A stretch of DNA of 52,451 nucleotides from Streptomyces sp. ISL-11. Its GTDB lineage: Bacteria > Actinomycetota > Actinomycetes > Streptomycetales > Streptomycetaceae. The translations under genes were made by a program, and so were the position numbers. Numbering within the stretch: position 1 is the stretch's first letter; each line of letters opens with the position of its first letter. Shown here one piece after another: positions 30,774 to 39,059 of this stretch. The notes beneath the pieces were generated by a model that saw only the letters and a program-made list of their open reading frames with translations, did no database searches and was not told the DNA's origin. The DNA lies in assembly GCF_018614525.1 (NCBI RefSeq), contig NZ_JAGGOL010000090.1, positions 1-52,451 of the forward strand, read 5' to 3'.

Positions 30774-31953
30774 TCCGGTCCGGGTCCCACATGGGACCCC
30801 ACGGCCCTTCCACAGGCCCCTCGTCCATCCGGTCGAGGGGCCTGTTCCGTTCCCGGCGGTCACGCATCGGCCAGAACAGCACGTACGCCGTCGACACCGC
30901 CACGAAGGCGAGCCGGATCAGGCCCTTGGCGGACTCGCCGGGCACGATGAAGACGCTTCCGTAGAGGACGATCAGCGCGATCCAGCTCCACCACGGCACC
31001 AGGCGCCGCTGCCCGCACACGTCCCACAGCAGGGTGCCGAGCAGCACGGAGGCCGTGTAGTAGGTGTAGACGCTGGGGTCGAGGAGGATCCGGGCGTTGG
31101 CGCCCAGCAGGACGACGCCGGCCCAGCGGCCGCGCCACACCGCGATCGCGCCGAGCGTGAGGCCGAGGGCGGCCTGCGCGGGCCGGGCCCAGTCAGGTGT
31201 CTCGGGGTTGTTGGCGCCGAGCCAGCGCAGCGCGGAGGCGGGGTTGTTGGGGATGGTGAACTTGGCCGCGGCGAAGGAGTCCGGGGCCGCGAGGAAGAAC
31301 GGCAGCCAGGCGACGGCCAGCAGGCCCGCGCACCACAGCACCGCCCGCAGCCAGCGGTCCCGGGGCAGGGCGAGGATCAGCGGCAGGAAGGCCAGCGCGG
31401 TCGGCTTGGAGTCCATGGCCAGGGCCAGGCAGGCGCCGACGGCGGCCGGGTCGCAGCGGGTCAGGAACCAGACGGCCAGCGCGGTGAAGAACAGCGCGAG
31501 CACGTCGTCCAGGTGCCCGAAGCGCACCGACACCTCGATCCACATGGGGATGAAGGCGAGCCCGGCGATCAGGACGCGCTGCCGCAGCCGCTGGTGGTTG
31601 GTGCCGGTGCCCAGGAAGTGCGTGGCCGCGCTGCGGCCCGCGAGGACGACGATGACCAGGCCGAGGCCGGACATGAAGGCCGCCGCGAGGAACTGGCCGG
31701 TGTGCTCGGAGAACGGGTTGAACAGCCCCGCCACCAGGAAGCTGATGGGTCCCATCTGCAACTCGGGGTGGTGGGCGTAGAGGTTGAGCCCGCCGGTGCC
31801 GTCGCCCGACGAGCCCTGGTAGATCAGCTCGCCGCCCGTGCGCAGGTAGTGCCAGGAGAAGCCGCCACTGGGCTCCACCACGGCGAACCACAGCACGGTC
31901 CACGCCGTGAGCAGCAGCAAGTGCATCCGTGTGCTGACTTCCGGTATCCGCAC
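30739..31953 (-). CDS. Multi-pass membrane protein, GT-C/mannosyltransferase-like
   Basis: 404 residues with about nine to ten membrane helices. The extracytoplasmic loop near the N-terminus (PSGGFSWHYLRTGGELIY) and the segment RFGHLDDVLALFFTALAVW, with its G-H-x-D-D motif, resemble the polyprenol-phosphate-mannose-dependent transferases (DUF2029/GT87 type); the family assignment is moderate. The GTG at 31953 has GGGAGCGTT upstream and is preferred to a GTG at 31998. The last 35 residues are encoded by DNA that also holds the valS terminator, so the C-terminal sequence is probably unconstrained. It is adjacent to a GT2 and a UDP-GlcNAc epimerase on the same strand. Confidence 0.8.
   Translation of the reverse strand: MRIPEVSTRMHLLLLTAWTVLWFAVVEPSGGFSWHYLRTGGELIYQGSSGDGTGGLNLYAHHPELQMGPISFLVAGLFNPFSEHTGQFLAAAFMSGLGLVIVVLAGRSAATHFLGTGTNHQRLRQRVLIAGLAFIPMWIEVSVRFGHLDDVLALFFTALAVWFLTRCDPAAVGACLALAMDSKPTALAFLPLILALPRDRWLRAVLWCAGLLAVAWLPFFLAAPDSFAAAKFTIPNNPASALRWLGANNPETPDWARPAQAALGLTLGAIAVWRGRWAGVVLLGANARILLDPSVYTYYTASVLLGTLLWDVCGQRRLVPWWSWIALIVLYGSVFIVPGESAKGLIRLAFVAVSTAYVLFWPMRDRRERNRPLDRMDEGPVEGPWGPMWDPDRTRPWAGPPAGR
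30812..30845 (+). terminator. valS terminator inside the convergent gene
   Basis: A perfect 12-bp stem ACAGGCCCCTCG / CGAGGGGCCTGT with a 10-nt loop, 38 nt after the valS stop. It lies within the 3' coding part of the minus-strand membrane protein gene. Confidence 0.75.
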
Positions 31954-32085
31954 AACGCTCCCGTTCCGCTGCCCGGAACCTCTCCGGGCATGTTTCACCG
32001 GGGGTCAGATGTCGTACCGGCGGCGGAGGTTGCCCGGCGGGGCCGTTCTGTGACTCACCTCATGGTGCGGTGAGGTGTGGCTCCG

Positions 32086-33450
32086 TCAGCTCTCCACGGC
32101 GGTCGGACCGGAGACGACGACCTCGGCGTTGCGGCGCGTCTTGGCCCAGCCGTTGCGGCCGCGCAGCATCCGTACGAAGCCACGGGCGGACGCCGGGAAG
32201 AGGTGGTACGCGTACAGCCACAATGCCAGCCCCCACAGCAGGGAGACGAACAGCGACCGGTCGGCCGCGCGGTCCCGGCGGTAGACCGGGCCCCACAGCA
32301 CGAACGGGGTGATCGACACGACGGCCAGGCCCAGCACCAGCGGCCACAGGGCGAGCATGCCGCCGAACGCCTCGCCGGGCCCGTCCTCGGCGGCGCGCAC
32401 GCCGAGGAGCACGAACATCACGGCACACAGGGCGAGCGTCACCAGGTGGGCGACCGGCTGGAGGAAGGTGTAGAGGGTCTCCAGGACGCCCTTGCCGCTG
32501 TAGTGGCGGGAGGAGACGATGCGCGGCGCGTAGCGGACGCACTGGAGGTTGCCCTGCGCCCAGCGGGTGCGCTGGGTGAGGAAGCGGCGGCCGTGCGGCA
32601 GGCCCTCCTGGGAGACCCAGGTGTCGGCTATGTGCGCTATCCGGTCACCGCCGAGGATCATGTGCAGGCCGAGCTCGTAGTCCTCCAGGAGCGCACCGCG
32701 CTGCCAGGGCCGGCGCTCGGCCGCCGCGATGCGGTCCAGGGCGGCGAGGCGGGTGAACTGGCCGTTGCCGCCGAGCCCCACGGAGCCGGTGCGGCCGCGC
32801 AGCAGCTGCATGCCGGCGTTGGACACGGAGAACTCCATGTCCTGCATCCGTACGAGGAGCCGCGCGAAGGCGTTGCCCAGCCGTCCCCGATCGGCGAGCG
32901 GACGCGGGTCCTCGGCGTTGCGCATGTGCACGCTGACCTGCACCCCGCCGATCTCGGGGTCACCGAAGCCGCCGGGGCCGCTGACGCGGGCGAGGGCGCG
33001 CGGGTCGAGCTGGCCGTCGGCGTCGATGACACAGACCACGACCCGCTCCCGGTCGGTGCCCTTCGGCAGGAACTGGTTCAGCTCGTCGTACGCGGAGTTG
33101 AGAGCCGCGCCCTTGCCCTGGCGGGCGTTCGGGCGGTGCCGGCGTACGAGGTGGACGCGGCGGTCGGTCTCGGCGAGCTCGGCCACGATGGCGCCGGTGC
33201 GGTCGTCGCTGTCGTCGTCGATCACCCAGACGTGGGCGGCGGGGTGATCGGTGCGCAGCCGCTCGACGGTGGTGCCGATGACGGCCTCCTCGTCACGGCA
33301 CGGCACGAAGAAGTGCCAGTCGTGGGTGGAGGGGTCGCCGTCGACGACGGCGGGGCGGCGGGTGAACGCGTGCCGGGCGCCGGCCCAGTAGAGGAGGAAA
33401 CAGAGGAGGAGGAAGAAGGGGAAGGCGAGGAGGAGGGGGTTGGAGAACAT
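32086..33450 (-). CDS. Processive family-2 glycosyltransferase, membrane-bound
   Basis: 454 residues. An N-terminal helix (residues about 3-22) is followed by a GT-A catalytic domain with FVPCRDEEAVIGTTVERL, VIDDDSDD, DADGQLDPRA (DxD), GGNGQFTRL, LLEDYELGLHM (acceptor-side Asp) and QRTRWAQGNL (QxxRW). Three to four C-terminal helices complete the protein. The D,D,D,QxxRW set identifies cellulose-synthase/poly-GlcNAc-synthase-type enzymes that polymerise and export a sugar chain. The ATG at 33450 has no visible Shine-Dalgarno sequence because a REP-like element sits right upstream. Its neighbour upstream is a UDP-GlcNAc 2-epimerase, which suggests a ManNAc- or GlcNAc-containing surface polymer. 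Confidence 0.9.
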   Translation of the reverse strand: MFSNPLLLAFPFFLLLCFLLYWAGARHAFTRRPAVVDGDPSTHDWHFFVPCRDEEAVIGTTVERLRTDHPAAHVWVIDDDSDDRTGAIVAELAETDRRVHLVRRHRPNARQGKGAALNSAYDELNQFLPKGTDRERVVVCVIDADGQLDPRALARVSGPGGFGDPEIGGVQVSVHMRNAEDPRPLADRGRLGNAFARLLVRMQDMEFSVSNAGMQLLRGRTGSVGLGGNGQFTRLAALDRIAAAERRPWQRGALLEDYELGLHMILGGDRIAHIADTWVSQEGLPHGRRFLTQRTRWAQGNLQCVRYAPRIVSSRHYSGKGVLETLYTFLQPVAHLVTLALCAVMFVLLGVRAAEDGPGEAFGGMLALWPLVLGLAVVSITPFVLWGPVYRRDRAADRSLFVSLLWGLALWLYAYHLFPASARGFVRMLRGRNGWAKTRRNAEVVVSGPTAVES

Positions 33451-33454
33451 AATT

Positions 33455-33541
33455 GAGCCCGTCCGGCGTTTGAGGACACCGCGCGCAGCGCGGTCGGGGG
33501 GCCGGGGCGAAGCCCCGGGAAACGGTGAAAGGGCGGGGCTG
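33455..33541. repeat. REP-like repeat, copy between GT2 and epimerase genes
   Basis: Ordered parts: GCCCGTCCGGCGTTTGAGGA, CACCGCGCGCAGCGCGG (stem), GGGGCGAAGCCCC (stem), GGAAACGGTGAAAGGGCGGG. The same parts occur in inverted order at 34848-34914, so the pair flanks the epimerase gene. A related copy is at 1992-2073. Confidence 0.8.
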
Positions 33542-33553
33542 GGGAAGAACCCC

Positions 33554-34684
33554 CTACGCCGCAGCCGCCATTCGGTCCGGCGCCCCCACCGCCACCAGCA
33601 GATTCACGATCCGCTCCGACGCCAGCCCGTCCCCGAAGGGACTCCGCAAGCCGGCCAGCCGCTCAAGACCCGCAGGGCCTTCGGCCAGCCGTCGCCGCGC
33701 GGCGCTTCCGATTCCGGCCCCCGGCGAGACCAGCGACGCGAAGTCCCCCATCGCCTCCGGCCGCTCCGTCGAGCGCCGCACGACCACCAGCGGCCGCCCC
33801 AGCACCGTGCACTCCTCCTGGATGCCGCCGGAGTCGGACACCAGCAGCGCCGCGTGGCGGGCCAGGGCCAGGAACTCGGAGTAGCCCAGCGGCGCGGTCA
33901 CCGTCAGCGGGGCCAGCAGACCGGTCAGGCCCGCCGCCTCGATACGGGCCCGCGTGCGCGGGTGCAGCGGCAGCACGACCGGGCGGTCGGCGCCGGCCAG
34001 GGCGCCCAGCTCGGTGAGGATCGCCCGCAGCGCGTCGGCGGAGTCCGTGTTCTCGGGCCGGTGCACGGTGGCCAAGACGTAGCCGTCGGCGGTCAGACCG
34101 TGCCGGGCCAGGAGCGCGGCGCGGTCGGCGTCGCCGGGGAGCTGGTTGCGTACGGCCTCGACGACGGTGTTGCCGGTGACGGCGATACGGGCGTCGTCGA
34201 TGCCCTCGGCGAGGAGGTTGGCGCGGTTGTCCTCGGTGGCCGCGCACAGCACGTCGGCGATGCGGTCGATCAGGACGCGGTTGTGCTCCTCGGGCATGTT
34301 CCGGTCGTGGCTGCGCAGCCCGGCCTCGACGTGCAGCAGCGGGATGCCCCGGGCGTTGGCGGCGAGCGCGCCGGCGAGCGCGGCGTTGGTGTCGCCCTGG
34401 ACGACGACGGCCAGCGGCGGCTCGGCGGTGAACAGCGCGTCGAGCTGCGCGAGCGCGGCGGAGATCTGCACGGCGCGCGGCTGGCCGCCGACGCCCGTCA
34501 GGAAGGTCGGCTCGGGCAGGCCCAGCTCGTCCAGGAAGCGGCCCGACAGCTCCTCGTCGTAGTGCTGCCCGGTGTGCACCAGGTGGGCGGCGGGGCCCAG
34601 GAGGCGGACGAGGTCGGTGAGCTTCACGAGTTCGGGGCGGGTGCCGAGGACGACGGCGACGCTGCGGGGCGGGAGGGGCTGCAC
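33554..34684 (-). CDS. wecB: UDP-N-acetylglucosamine 2-epimerase (non-hydrolysing)
   Basis: Interconverts UDP-GlcNAc and UDP-ManNAc, supplying ManNAc for cell-surface polymers. 376 residues, GT-B fold. Motifs: LGTRPELVKL near the N-terminus, VQGDTNAALAGA, LHVEAGLRSHDRNMPEE, TVHRPENTD and VSDSGGIQEECTVLG with the UDP-binding region. The GTG at 34684 has CAGGAG upstream. The gene is flanked by two inverted REP-like elements. The gene symbol is by family; the true pathway role depends on the adjacent GT2. It could be transcribed with that gene, although the repeat between them may attenuate. Confidence 0.9.
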   Translation of the reverse strand: MQPLPPRSVAVVLGTRPELVKLTDLVRLLGPAAHLVHTGQHYDEELSGRFLDELGLPEPTFLTGVGGQPRAVQISAALAQLDALFTAEPPLAVVVQGDTNAALAGALAANARGIPLLHVEAGLRSHDRNMPEEHNRVLIDRIADVLCAATEDNRANLLAEGIDDARIAVTGNTVVEAVRNQLPGDADRAALLARHGLTADGYVLATVHRPENTDSADALRAILTELGALAGADRPVVLPLHPRTRARIEAAGLTGLLAPLTVTAPLGYSEFLALARHAALLVSDSGGIQEECTVLGRPLVVVRRSTERPEAMGDFASLVSPGAGIGSAARRRLAEGPAGLERLAGLRSPFGDGLASERIVNLLVAVGAPDRMAAAA

Positions 34685-34847
34685 GGGTGACTCGCTCCTG
34701 GGGCCGGGGGTGGGTACGGCTCCAGACGGTGCGGGGTGTTGGTTGTCGGTCCGTAGGGGGGACGGTTGCCGGACGGTTGCGGTTTGCCGCGGGGGCGGGG
34801 TTCGGGACCTTGGTCCCGGGGCGGGGCGGGCCTTACGGCGGTGCGTT

Positions 34848-35051
34848 CCCCGGACCCGCCCTTTCACCGTTTCCGGGGGCTGCGCGGTGTCCTCGAACGC
34901 CGGACGGCTGGGGGGTGGGGCTGTGCGGTGTCCTCAAACGCCGGACGGGCTGGGGGGGGGTGGGGCTGCACCCCTCGACCCCGGCCGCGCTGCGCGCGGT
35001 GCCCTCAATCGCCGGACGGGCTGGAGTGGTGCCCCCGGACGGGCTGAAGTG
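34848..35051. repeat. Cluster of REP-like repeats (four partial copies)
   Basis: The first copy (34848-34914: CCGCCCTTTCACCGTTTCC ... GTGTCCTCGAACGCCGGACG) is the inverse of the repeat at 33455. It is followed by tandem partial copies at 34922-34955 (TCAAACGCCGGACGGGCTGG), 34987-35024 (TCAATCGCCGGACGGGCTGG) and 35033-35051 (CCGGACGGGCTG). The 374-bp gap between the epimerase and response-regulator genes (34685-35058) contains no gene. Confidence 0.8.
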
Positions 35052-35058
35052 GTGCTGC

Positions 35059-35742
35059 CTAATCCGCCCGGTACCGGTACCCCAGCCCCCGTACCGCCTC
35101 CAGCGGATCCGCCGCCTCGTCGCCCGCCGCCTGGCGGAGCTTGCGGCGCAGGCGCAGGACGGCGAACTTCACGCGTTCGCGGCCCCTGCCCTCCGGGTCG
35201 TCCCAGACGCGGTCCAGCAGCTGGTCGGTGGTGATCACGCGGCCGCGGTTGCGTACGAGCACCTGGAGCAGCCGGTACTCGATGTCGCTGAGCCGGGCCT
35301 CGTGGCCCTGCCAGACCGCCGAGCGGCGCTCGGGCACCAGCCGCAGGCCGCCCTCGAAGGAGTCGCCGGCCCAGCGGGCGGGCGCGGTGCGCCGCAGCAG
35401 GGCCTCGACGCGGGCGAGCAGCTCGTCGTTGCCGAAGGGCTTGGGGAGGTAGTCGTCGGCGCCGGCGCGCAGGCCGCGCACCCGGTCGGTCTCGGCGCCG
35501 CGCGCGGTGAGCAGCAGGACGGGCAGGTCGCTGAGGTCGCGGGTGCGTTCCAGCACCTCCCAGCCGTTGAGCTGCGGCAGGCCGATGTCGAGGAGCATCA
35601 GGGCGGGGCGCTCGGCGAAGAGCAGCCGCAGGCCCTCGCGGCCGTTGGCGGCGTGGAGGACGTCGTAGCCCGCGCGGGTGAGGAGGGTGCGCAGGGCGAG
35701 GGAGAGGTCGGGGTCGTCCTCGACGACCAGGACGCGGGTCAT
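35059..35742 (-). CDS. Response regulator, OmpR/PhoB family
   Basis: 227 residues. Receiver domain 1-120 with acidic pocket EDD (8-10), phosphoacceptor Asp52 in LLLDIGLPQLNGW, Thr in LLLTARG and Lys in YLPKPFG. The C-terminal winged-helix domain shows LSDIEYRLLQVLVRNRGRVITTDQLL, then VKFAVLRLRRKL and VRGLGYRY. Partner of the kinase immediately upstream: its ATG overlaps the kinase stop by 4 nt (ATGA), so translation is coupled. No target operator can be assigned; the adjacent glycan genes lie downstream on the same strand beyond a repeat cluster. Confidence 0.95.
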   Translation of the reverse strand: MTRVLVVEDDPDLSLALRTLLTRAGYDVLHAANGREGLRLLFAERPALMLLDIGLPQLNGWEVLERTRDLSDLPVLLLTARGAETDRVRGLRAGADDYLPKPFGNDELLARVEALLRRTAPARWAGDSFEGGLRLVPERRSAVWQGHEARLSDIEYRLLQVLVRNRGRVITTDQLLDRVWDDPEGRGRERVKFAVLRLRRKLRQAAGDEAADPLEAVRGLGYRYRAD

Positions 35743-36872
35743 GACGGGCCCGCCAGGGGCAGCCGGATCCGGAAGGCGGCGCCCTCGCCCTCCGTACCGC
35801 CGGCGGTGAGCGTGCCGCCGTGCAGCTTGACGACGGTGCGGCTGATGGCGAGGCCCAGGCCGGTGCCGGGGTAGCCGCCGGTGTGCGCGTTGGGGGCGCG
35901 GACGAAGCCGGTGAAGATCTCCTCCCGGAATTCCTCCGGGACGCCGATGCCGGTGTCGGCGACCTCGATCTCCCAGAACCCGCGGCGGGGCGCGGCGGTG
36001 ACGGTGATCAGCCCATCCGGTGGAGTGAATTTCGCGGCGTTCTCCAGCAGGTTGGCCAGGACGTGCTGGAGGCGGTGCCGGTCGCCGTGGAGGGCGGGGC
36101 CGGGCGCGCAGTCCAGCACGGTGAAGGCGCCCGTGCCGTCGCCCCGGGTCATGTGCTCCAGCACGGCGTCCTGGAGCATCCCGGGCACGTCCACCGGGCC
36201 GAACTCCAGCTCCGGGGCCGCCCGCATCCGGGTGGCGAGCAGCAGGTCGGCGATCACCTGCTGCATCCGGTCGGCGTTGCGCCGGATGGCGTCGAGGAAC
36301 GAGCGCTGCTCCGTGCCCAGGGTCCCGACGGACGGGTCGGTGAGCAGCTCGCAGAAGCTGATGACGGAGGTGAGCGGGGTGCGCAGCTCGTGGGAGGCGG
36401 CGGCGGTGAAGGCGTTGCGCTGCCGGGCGAGCTCGGTGAGGGCGAGGTTGTCCCGTTCCAGGTCGTGGTCGCGCCGCTTGCGCTCGCTGATGTCGTGGAA
36501 GACCCACAGGGCGCCCAGATAGGTGTCCTCGTGGCGCAGCGGCTCGACCTCCCGTCTGATGGTGCGCCCGTCGGGAAGGGTGATCTCGGCCGTCCGGTGG
36601 ACGTGTCGCCCGGCCAGGATCCCGCCCGCGGTGTGGGGCCCGGTGTGATCGGGGGCGAAGAACGCGCGTACGAGCCGCGCGACCGGCCGCACGGGCGCAC
36701 CGGGGGAGAGGTCGACCCGGCCCGCCAGATCGAACATGCGAACGAATTGCTGATTGACCGTCAGCACCTCGTCGGCGGGGCCCTGCATCAGCGCGCCCGC
36801 GGGCAGGGCCTCCAGGACGGCCTGGAGCCGGTCCCGGTCGGGATGCGGACCCTCGGACGGCATCTTCCTCAC
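35739..36872 (-). CDS. Soluble PAS-domain sensor histidine kinase
   Basis: 377 residues without membrane segments. A PAS domain covers residues about 12-128 (LQAVLEALPAGALMQGPADE, VFHDISERKRRDHDLE). The dimerisation/phosphoacceptor domain has His161 in AASHELRTPLTSV. The ATPase domain has NLLENAAKFTP (N box), EVADTGIGVP (G1) and GTGLGLAIS (G2). It therefore senses a cytosolic signal such as redox state or a ligand. It starts at GTG 36872 (GAGAG upstream); an ATG three codons later (36863) is an alternative. Overlaps its response regulator by 4 nt. Divergent from folC across 176 bp. Confidence 0.93.
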   Translation of the reverse strand: MRKMPSEGPHPDRDRLQAVLEALPAGALMQGPADEVLTVNQQFVRMFDLAGRVDLSPGAPVRPVARLVRAFFAPDHTGPHTAGGILAGRHVHRTAEITLPDGRTIRREVEPLRHEDTYLGALWVFHDISERKRRDHDLERDNLALTELARQRNAFTAAASHELRTPLTSVISFCELLTDPSVGTLGTEQRSFLDAIRRNADRMQQVIADLLLATRMRAAPELEFGPVDVPGMLQDAVLEHMTRGDGTGAFTVLDCAPGPALHGDRHRLQHVLANLLENAAKFTPPDGLITVTAAPRRGFWEIEVADTGIGVPEEFREEIFTGFVRAPNAHTGGYPGTGLGLAISRTVVKLHGGTLTAGGTEGEGAAFRIRLPLAGPS

Positions 36873-37035
36873 CCAGCTCTCGTGGAGGCGGGGAAACCGT
36901 GGCCCCCCTCGGGGGCATATCGGGAAAACCGTATGTCAGGGAGCGGGGCCGCGCCCCCGATGGCGCCGAACGCCTCGCCGGGGCCGCCCGGGCCCGCCCC
37001 CACCGCCTGATGCCCGCGCTGTCGGTCCCCCTCCG

Positions 37036-37041
37036 TAGACT
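37036..37041 (+). promoter_or_regulatory. -10 element of the leaderless folC promoter
   Basis: TAGACT followed by exactly 7 nt and the GTG at 37049; no Shine-Dalgarno sequence is present. The core (CCGTAGACT, then GTGACCGAG) is strikingly like that of valS. Confidence 0.6.
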
Positions 37042-37048
37042 GGTCGAC

Positions 37049-38617
37049 GTGACCGAGCGCCCCCTGAACCACGACAACGGCGACACCGGCCCCGGCGAGG
37101 ACGACCGGTTCGCCGAGATCGTCGAAACCGAGACCGATCTTCCCCAAGCTCTCGACTCCGCTCGAGCAGGGGATGCCCCAACCCCCGACCTCGCCGTCAT
37201 CGAGGCCGGCAGCCGTACCCTGCGCGCCCAGTCCGGGCCGCCGCAGGGCGACGGCGTTCCCTCCCGCCCCGCCGACCCCGAGGTCGAGCGGGCGCTGCGG
37301 GAGGTGGAGGCCGAGCTGGCCGGGCGCTGGGGGGAGACCAAGCTCGACCCGTCGCGGGCGCGCATCGAGGCGCTGATGGACATCCTGGGGCAGCCGCAGC
37401 GCGCGTACCCCTCCATCCACATCACCGGCACCAACGGCAAGACCAGCACCGCCCGCATGATCGAGTCCCTACTGGGCGCCTTCGAGCTGCGCACCGGCCG
37501 GTACACCAGCCCGCACGTGCAGTCGATCACCGAGCGGATCAGCCTCGACGGCGCGCCCATCGCGGCCGAGCGGTTCATCGAGACGTACCGCGACATCGAG
37601 CCGTACGTCCAGATGGTCGACGACCGCGAGGAATACCGCCTGTCGTTCTTCGAGGTCCTCACCGCGATGGCCTACGCGGCCTTCGCCGACGCGCCCGTCG
37701 ACGTCGCCGTCGTCGAGGTCGGCATGGGCGGCACCTGGGACGCCACCAACGTCATCGACAGCACGGTCGCGGTGGTCACGCCCATCTCCCTCGACCACAC
37801 CGACCGGCTCGGCGCCACGACCGGCGACATCGCCGGGGAGAAGGCCGGCATCGTCAAGCCCGACGCCACGGTCGTCCTCGCCCAGCAGCCCGTGGACGCG
37901 GCCCAGGTGCTCCTCAAGCACTCGGTCGAGGTCGACGCCACGGTCGCCCGCGAGGGCATGGAGTTCGGCATCGTCTCCCGCGAGGTCGCCGTCGGCGGGC
38001 AGCTGCTGACACTGCGCGGCCTGGGCGGGGAGTACACCGACGTCTTCCTGCCGCTGTACGGCGCGCACCAGGCGCACAACGCCGTGGTCGCCCTGGCCGC
38101 CGTCGAGGCGTTCTTCGGGATCGGCGCGCAGCACGCCCGCACGCTCGACCTGGACACCGTCCGCCGCGCCTTCGCCTCCGTCACCTCCCCGGGCCGGCTG
38201 GAGATCGTGCGCCGTAGCCCCACCGTGGTGCTGGACGCCGCCCACAACCCCGCCGGTGCCGCCGCGGCGTCCGAGGCCGTCACCGAGGCGTTCGGATTCA
38301 GCCGTCTCATCGGTGTCGTCGGCGCCAGCGCCGACAAGGACGTACGGGGCCTGCTGGAGGCATTCGAGCCGATCTTCGCCGAGGTCGTGGTGACCCGGAA
38401 CTCCAGCCACCGCGCCATGGACCCCGACGAGCTGGGCGCCGTGGCGGTCGAGATCTTCGGCGCCGAGCGGGTTCAGGTCGAGCCCCGTCTTGACGATGCT
38501 CTGGAGGCGGCCATCACCCTCGCGGAGGAAGAAGGCGAGTTCTCCGGCGCGGGCGTCCTGGTGACCGGCTCGGTGATCACGGTCGGCGAGGCCCGGCTGC
38601 TTCTGGGAAGGGACTGA
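37049..38617 (+). CDS. folC: Bifunctional folylpolyglutamate/dihydrofolate synthase
   Basis: Adds glutamate to dihydropteroate or tetrahydrofolate using ATP; Mur-ligase fold. 522 residues. The first about 80 residues are a variable acidic extension. The ATP loop is HITGTNGKTSTARMIESLL (residues about 125-143), followed by TSPHVQSITERI, VVEVGMGGTWDATNV, ISLDHTDRLG with GEKAGIVKP, YGAHQAHNAVVALAA and VLDAAHNPAGA. The GTG at 37049 is favoured by the promoter geometry. It is followed after one base by the DUF4233 gene, then ndk, which is the conserved actinobacterial order. Confidence 0.97.
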   Translation: MTERPLNHDNGDTGPGEDDRFAEIVETETDLPQALDSARAGDAPTPDLAVIEAGSRTLRAQSGPPQGDGVPSRPADPEVERALREVEAELAGRWGETKLDPSRARIEALMDILGQPQRAYPSIHITGTNGKTSTARMIESLLGAFELRTGRYTSPHVQSITERISLDGAPIAAERFIETYRDIEPYVQMVDDREEYRLSFFEVLTAMAYAAFADAPVDVAVVEVGMGGTWDATNVIDSTVAVVTPISLDHTDRLGATTGDIAGEKAGIVKPDATVVLAQQPVDAAQVLLKHSVEVDATVAREGMEFGIVSREVAVGGQLLTLRGLGGEYTDVFLPLYGAHQAHNAVVALAAVEAFFGIGAQHARTLDLDTVRRAFASVTSPGRLEIVRRSPTVVLDAAHNPAGAAAASEAVTEAFGFSRLIGVVGASADKDVRGLLEAFEPIFAEVVVTRNSSHRAMDPDELGAVAVEIFGAERVQVEPRLDDALEAAITLAEEEGEFSGAGVLVTGSVITVGEARLLLGRD

Positions 38618-38618
38618 C

Positions 38619-38981
38619 ATGCGAACGCTGTGCGCCAGCACTCTGATCGGTGAATTCTTCATCATCGGATTCGCCGGCCTGGTCGCCATGCAGACCTCGG
38701 ACCTCTCGTCCGGCACGGTCTGGGCCGTCAGCGGCACGGCCATGGCCGTGAGCGTCCTGCTGTGCGGGATGATCTCCCGGCCCGGCGGCGTGCAGCTGGG
38801 CTGGCTGCTCCAGATCGGCCTGATCCTGAGCGGCCTCGTCGTCCCGACGATGTACATCCTCGGCGTGGTGTTCGGTGCCCTGTGGTGGGCGTCGGTCCAC
38901 TTCGGCCGCCGGATCGACGAGACCAAGGCGCGGTTCGCCGCACAGGCCGCGGCGGCGGAGGCCGAGGCTCCCGCCGCCTGA
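38619..38981 (+). CDS. DUF4233 membrane protein
   Basis: 120 residues with three to four membrane helices (about 9-25, 32-52, 61-90) and an Ala/Glu-rich C-terminal tail. The conserved opening (MRTLCASTLIGEFFIIGFA) and the WWASVHFGRRID motif before the tail identify the actinobacterial DUF4233 family, which is nearly always encoded directly after folC. The ATG is one base after the folC stop, so translation is coupled. The function is unknown; the constant pairing suggests a link to folate or to the membrane. Confidence 0.92.
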   Translation: MRTLCASTLIGEFFIIGFAGLVAMQTSDLSSGTVWAVSGTAMAVSVLLCGMISRPGGVQLGWLLQIGLILSGLVVPTMYILGVVFGALWWASVHFGRRIDETKARFAAQAAAAEAEAPAA

Positions 38982-39059
38982 CGGGGGCGGTGCGGGGGGT
39001 GCCCGTCACCCCTGTAGCCTCTGCCGCAATACACCTGCCTGCCCCCAAGGAGCCGCACC

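Noticed and set aside
28014..30863. 949-codon open frame antisense to valS
   Set aside because: valS is unmistakable in the other strand; the antisense product has no recognisable motif.
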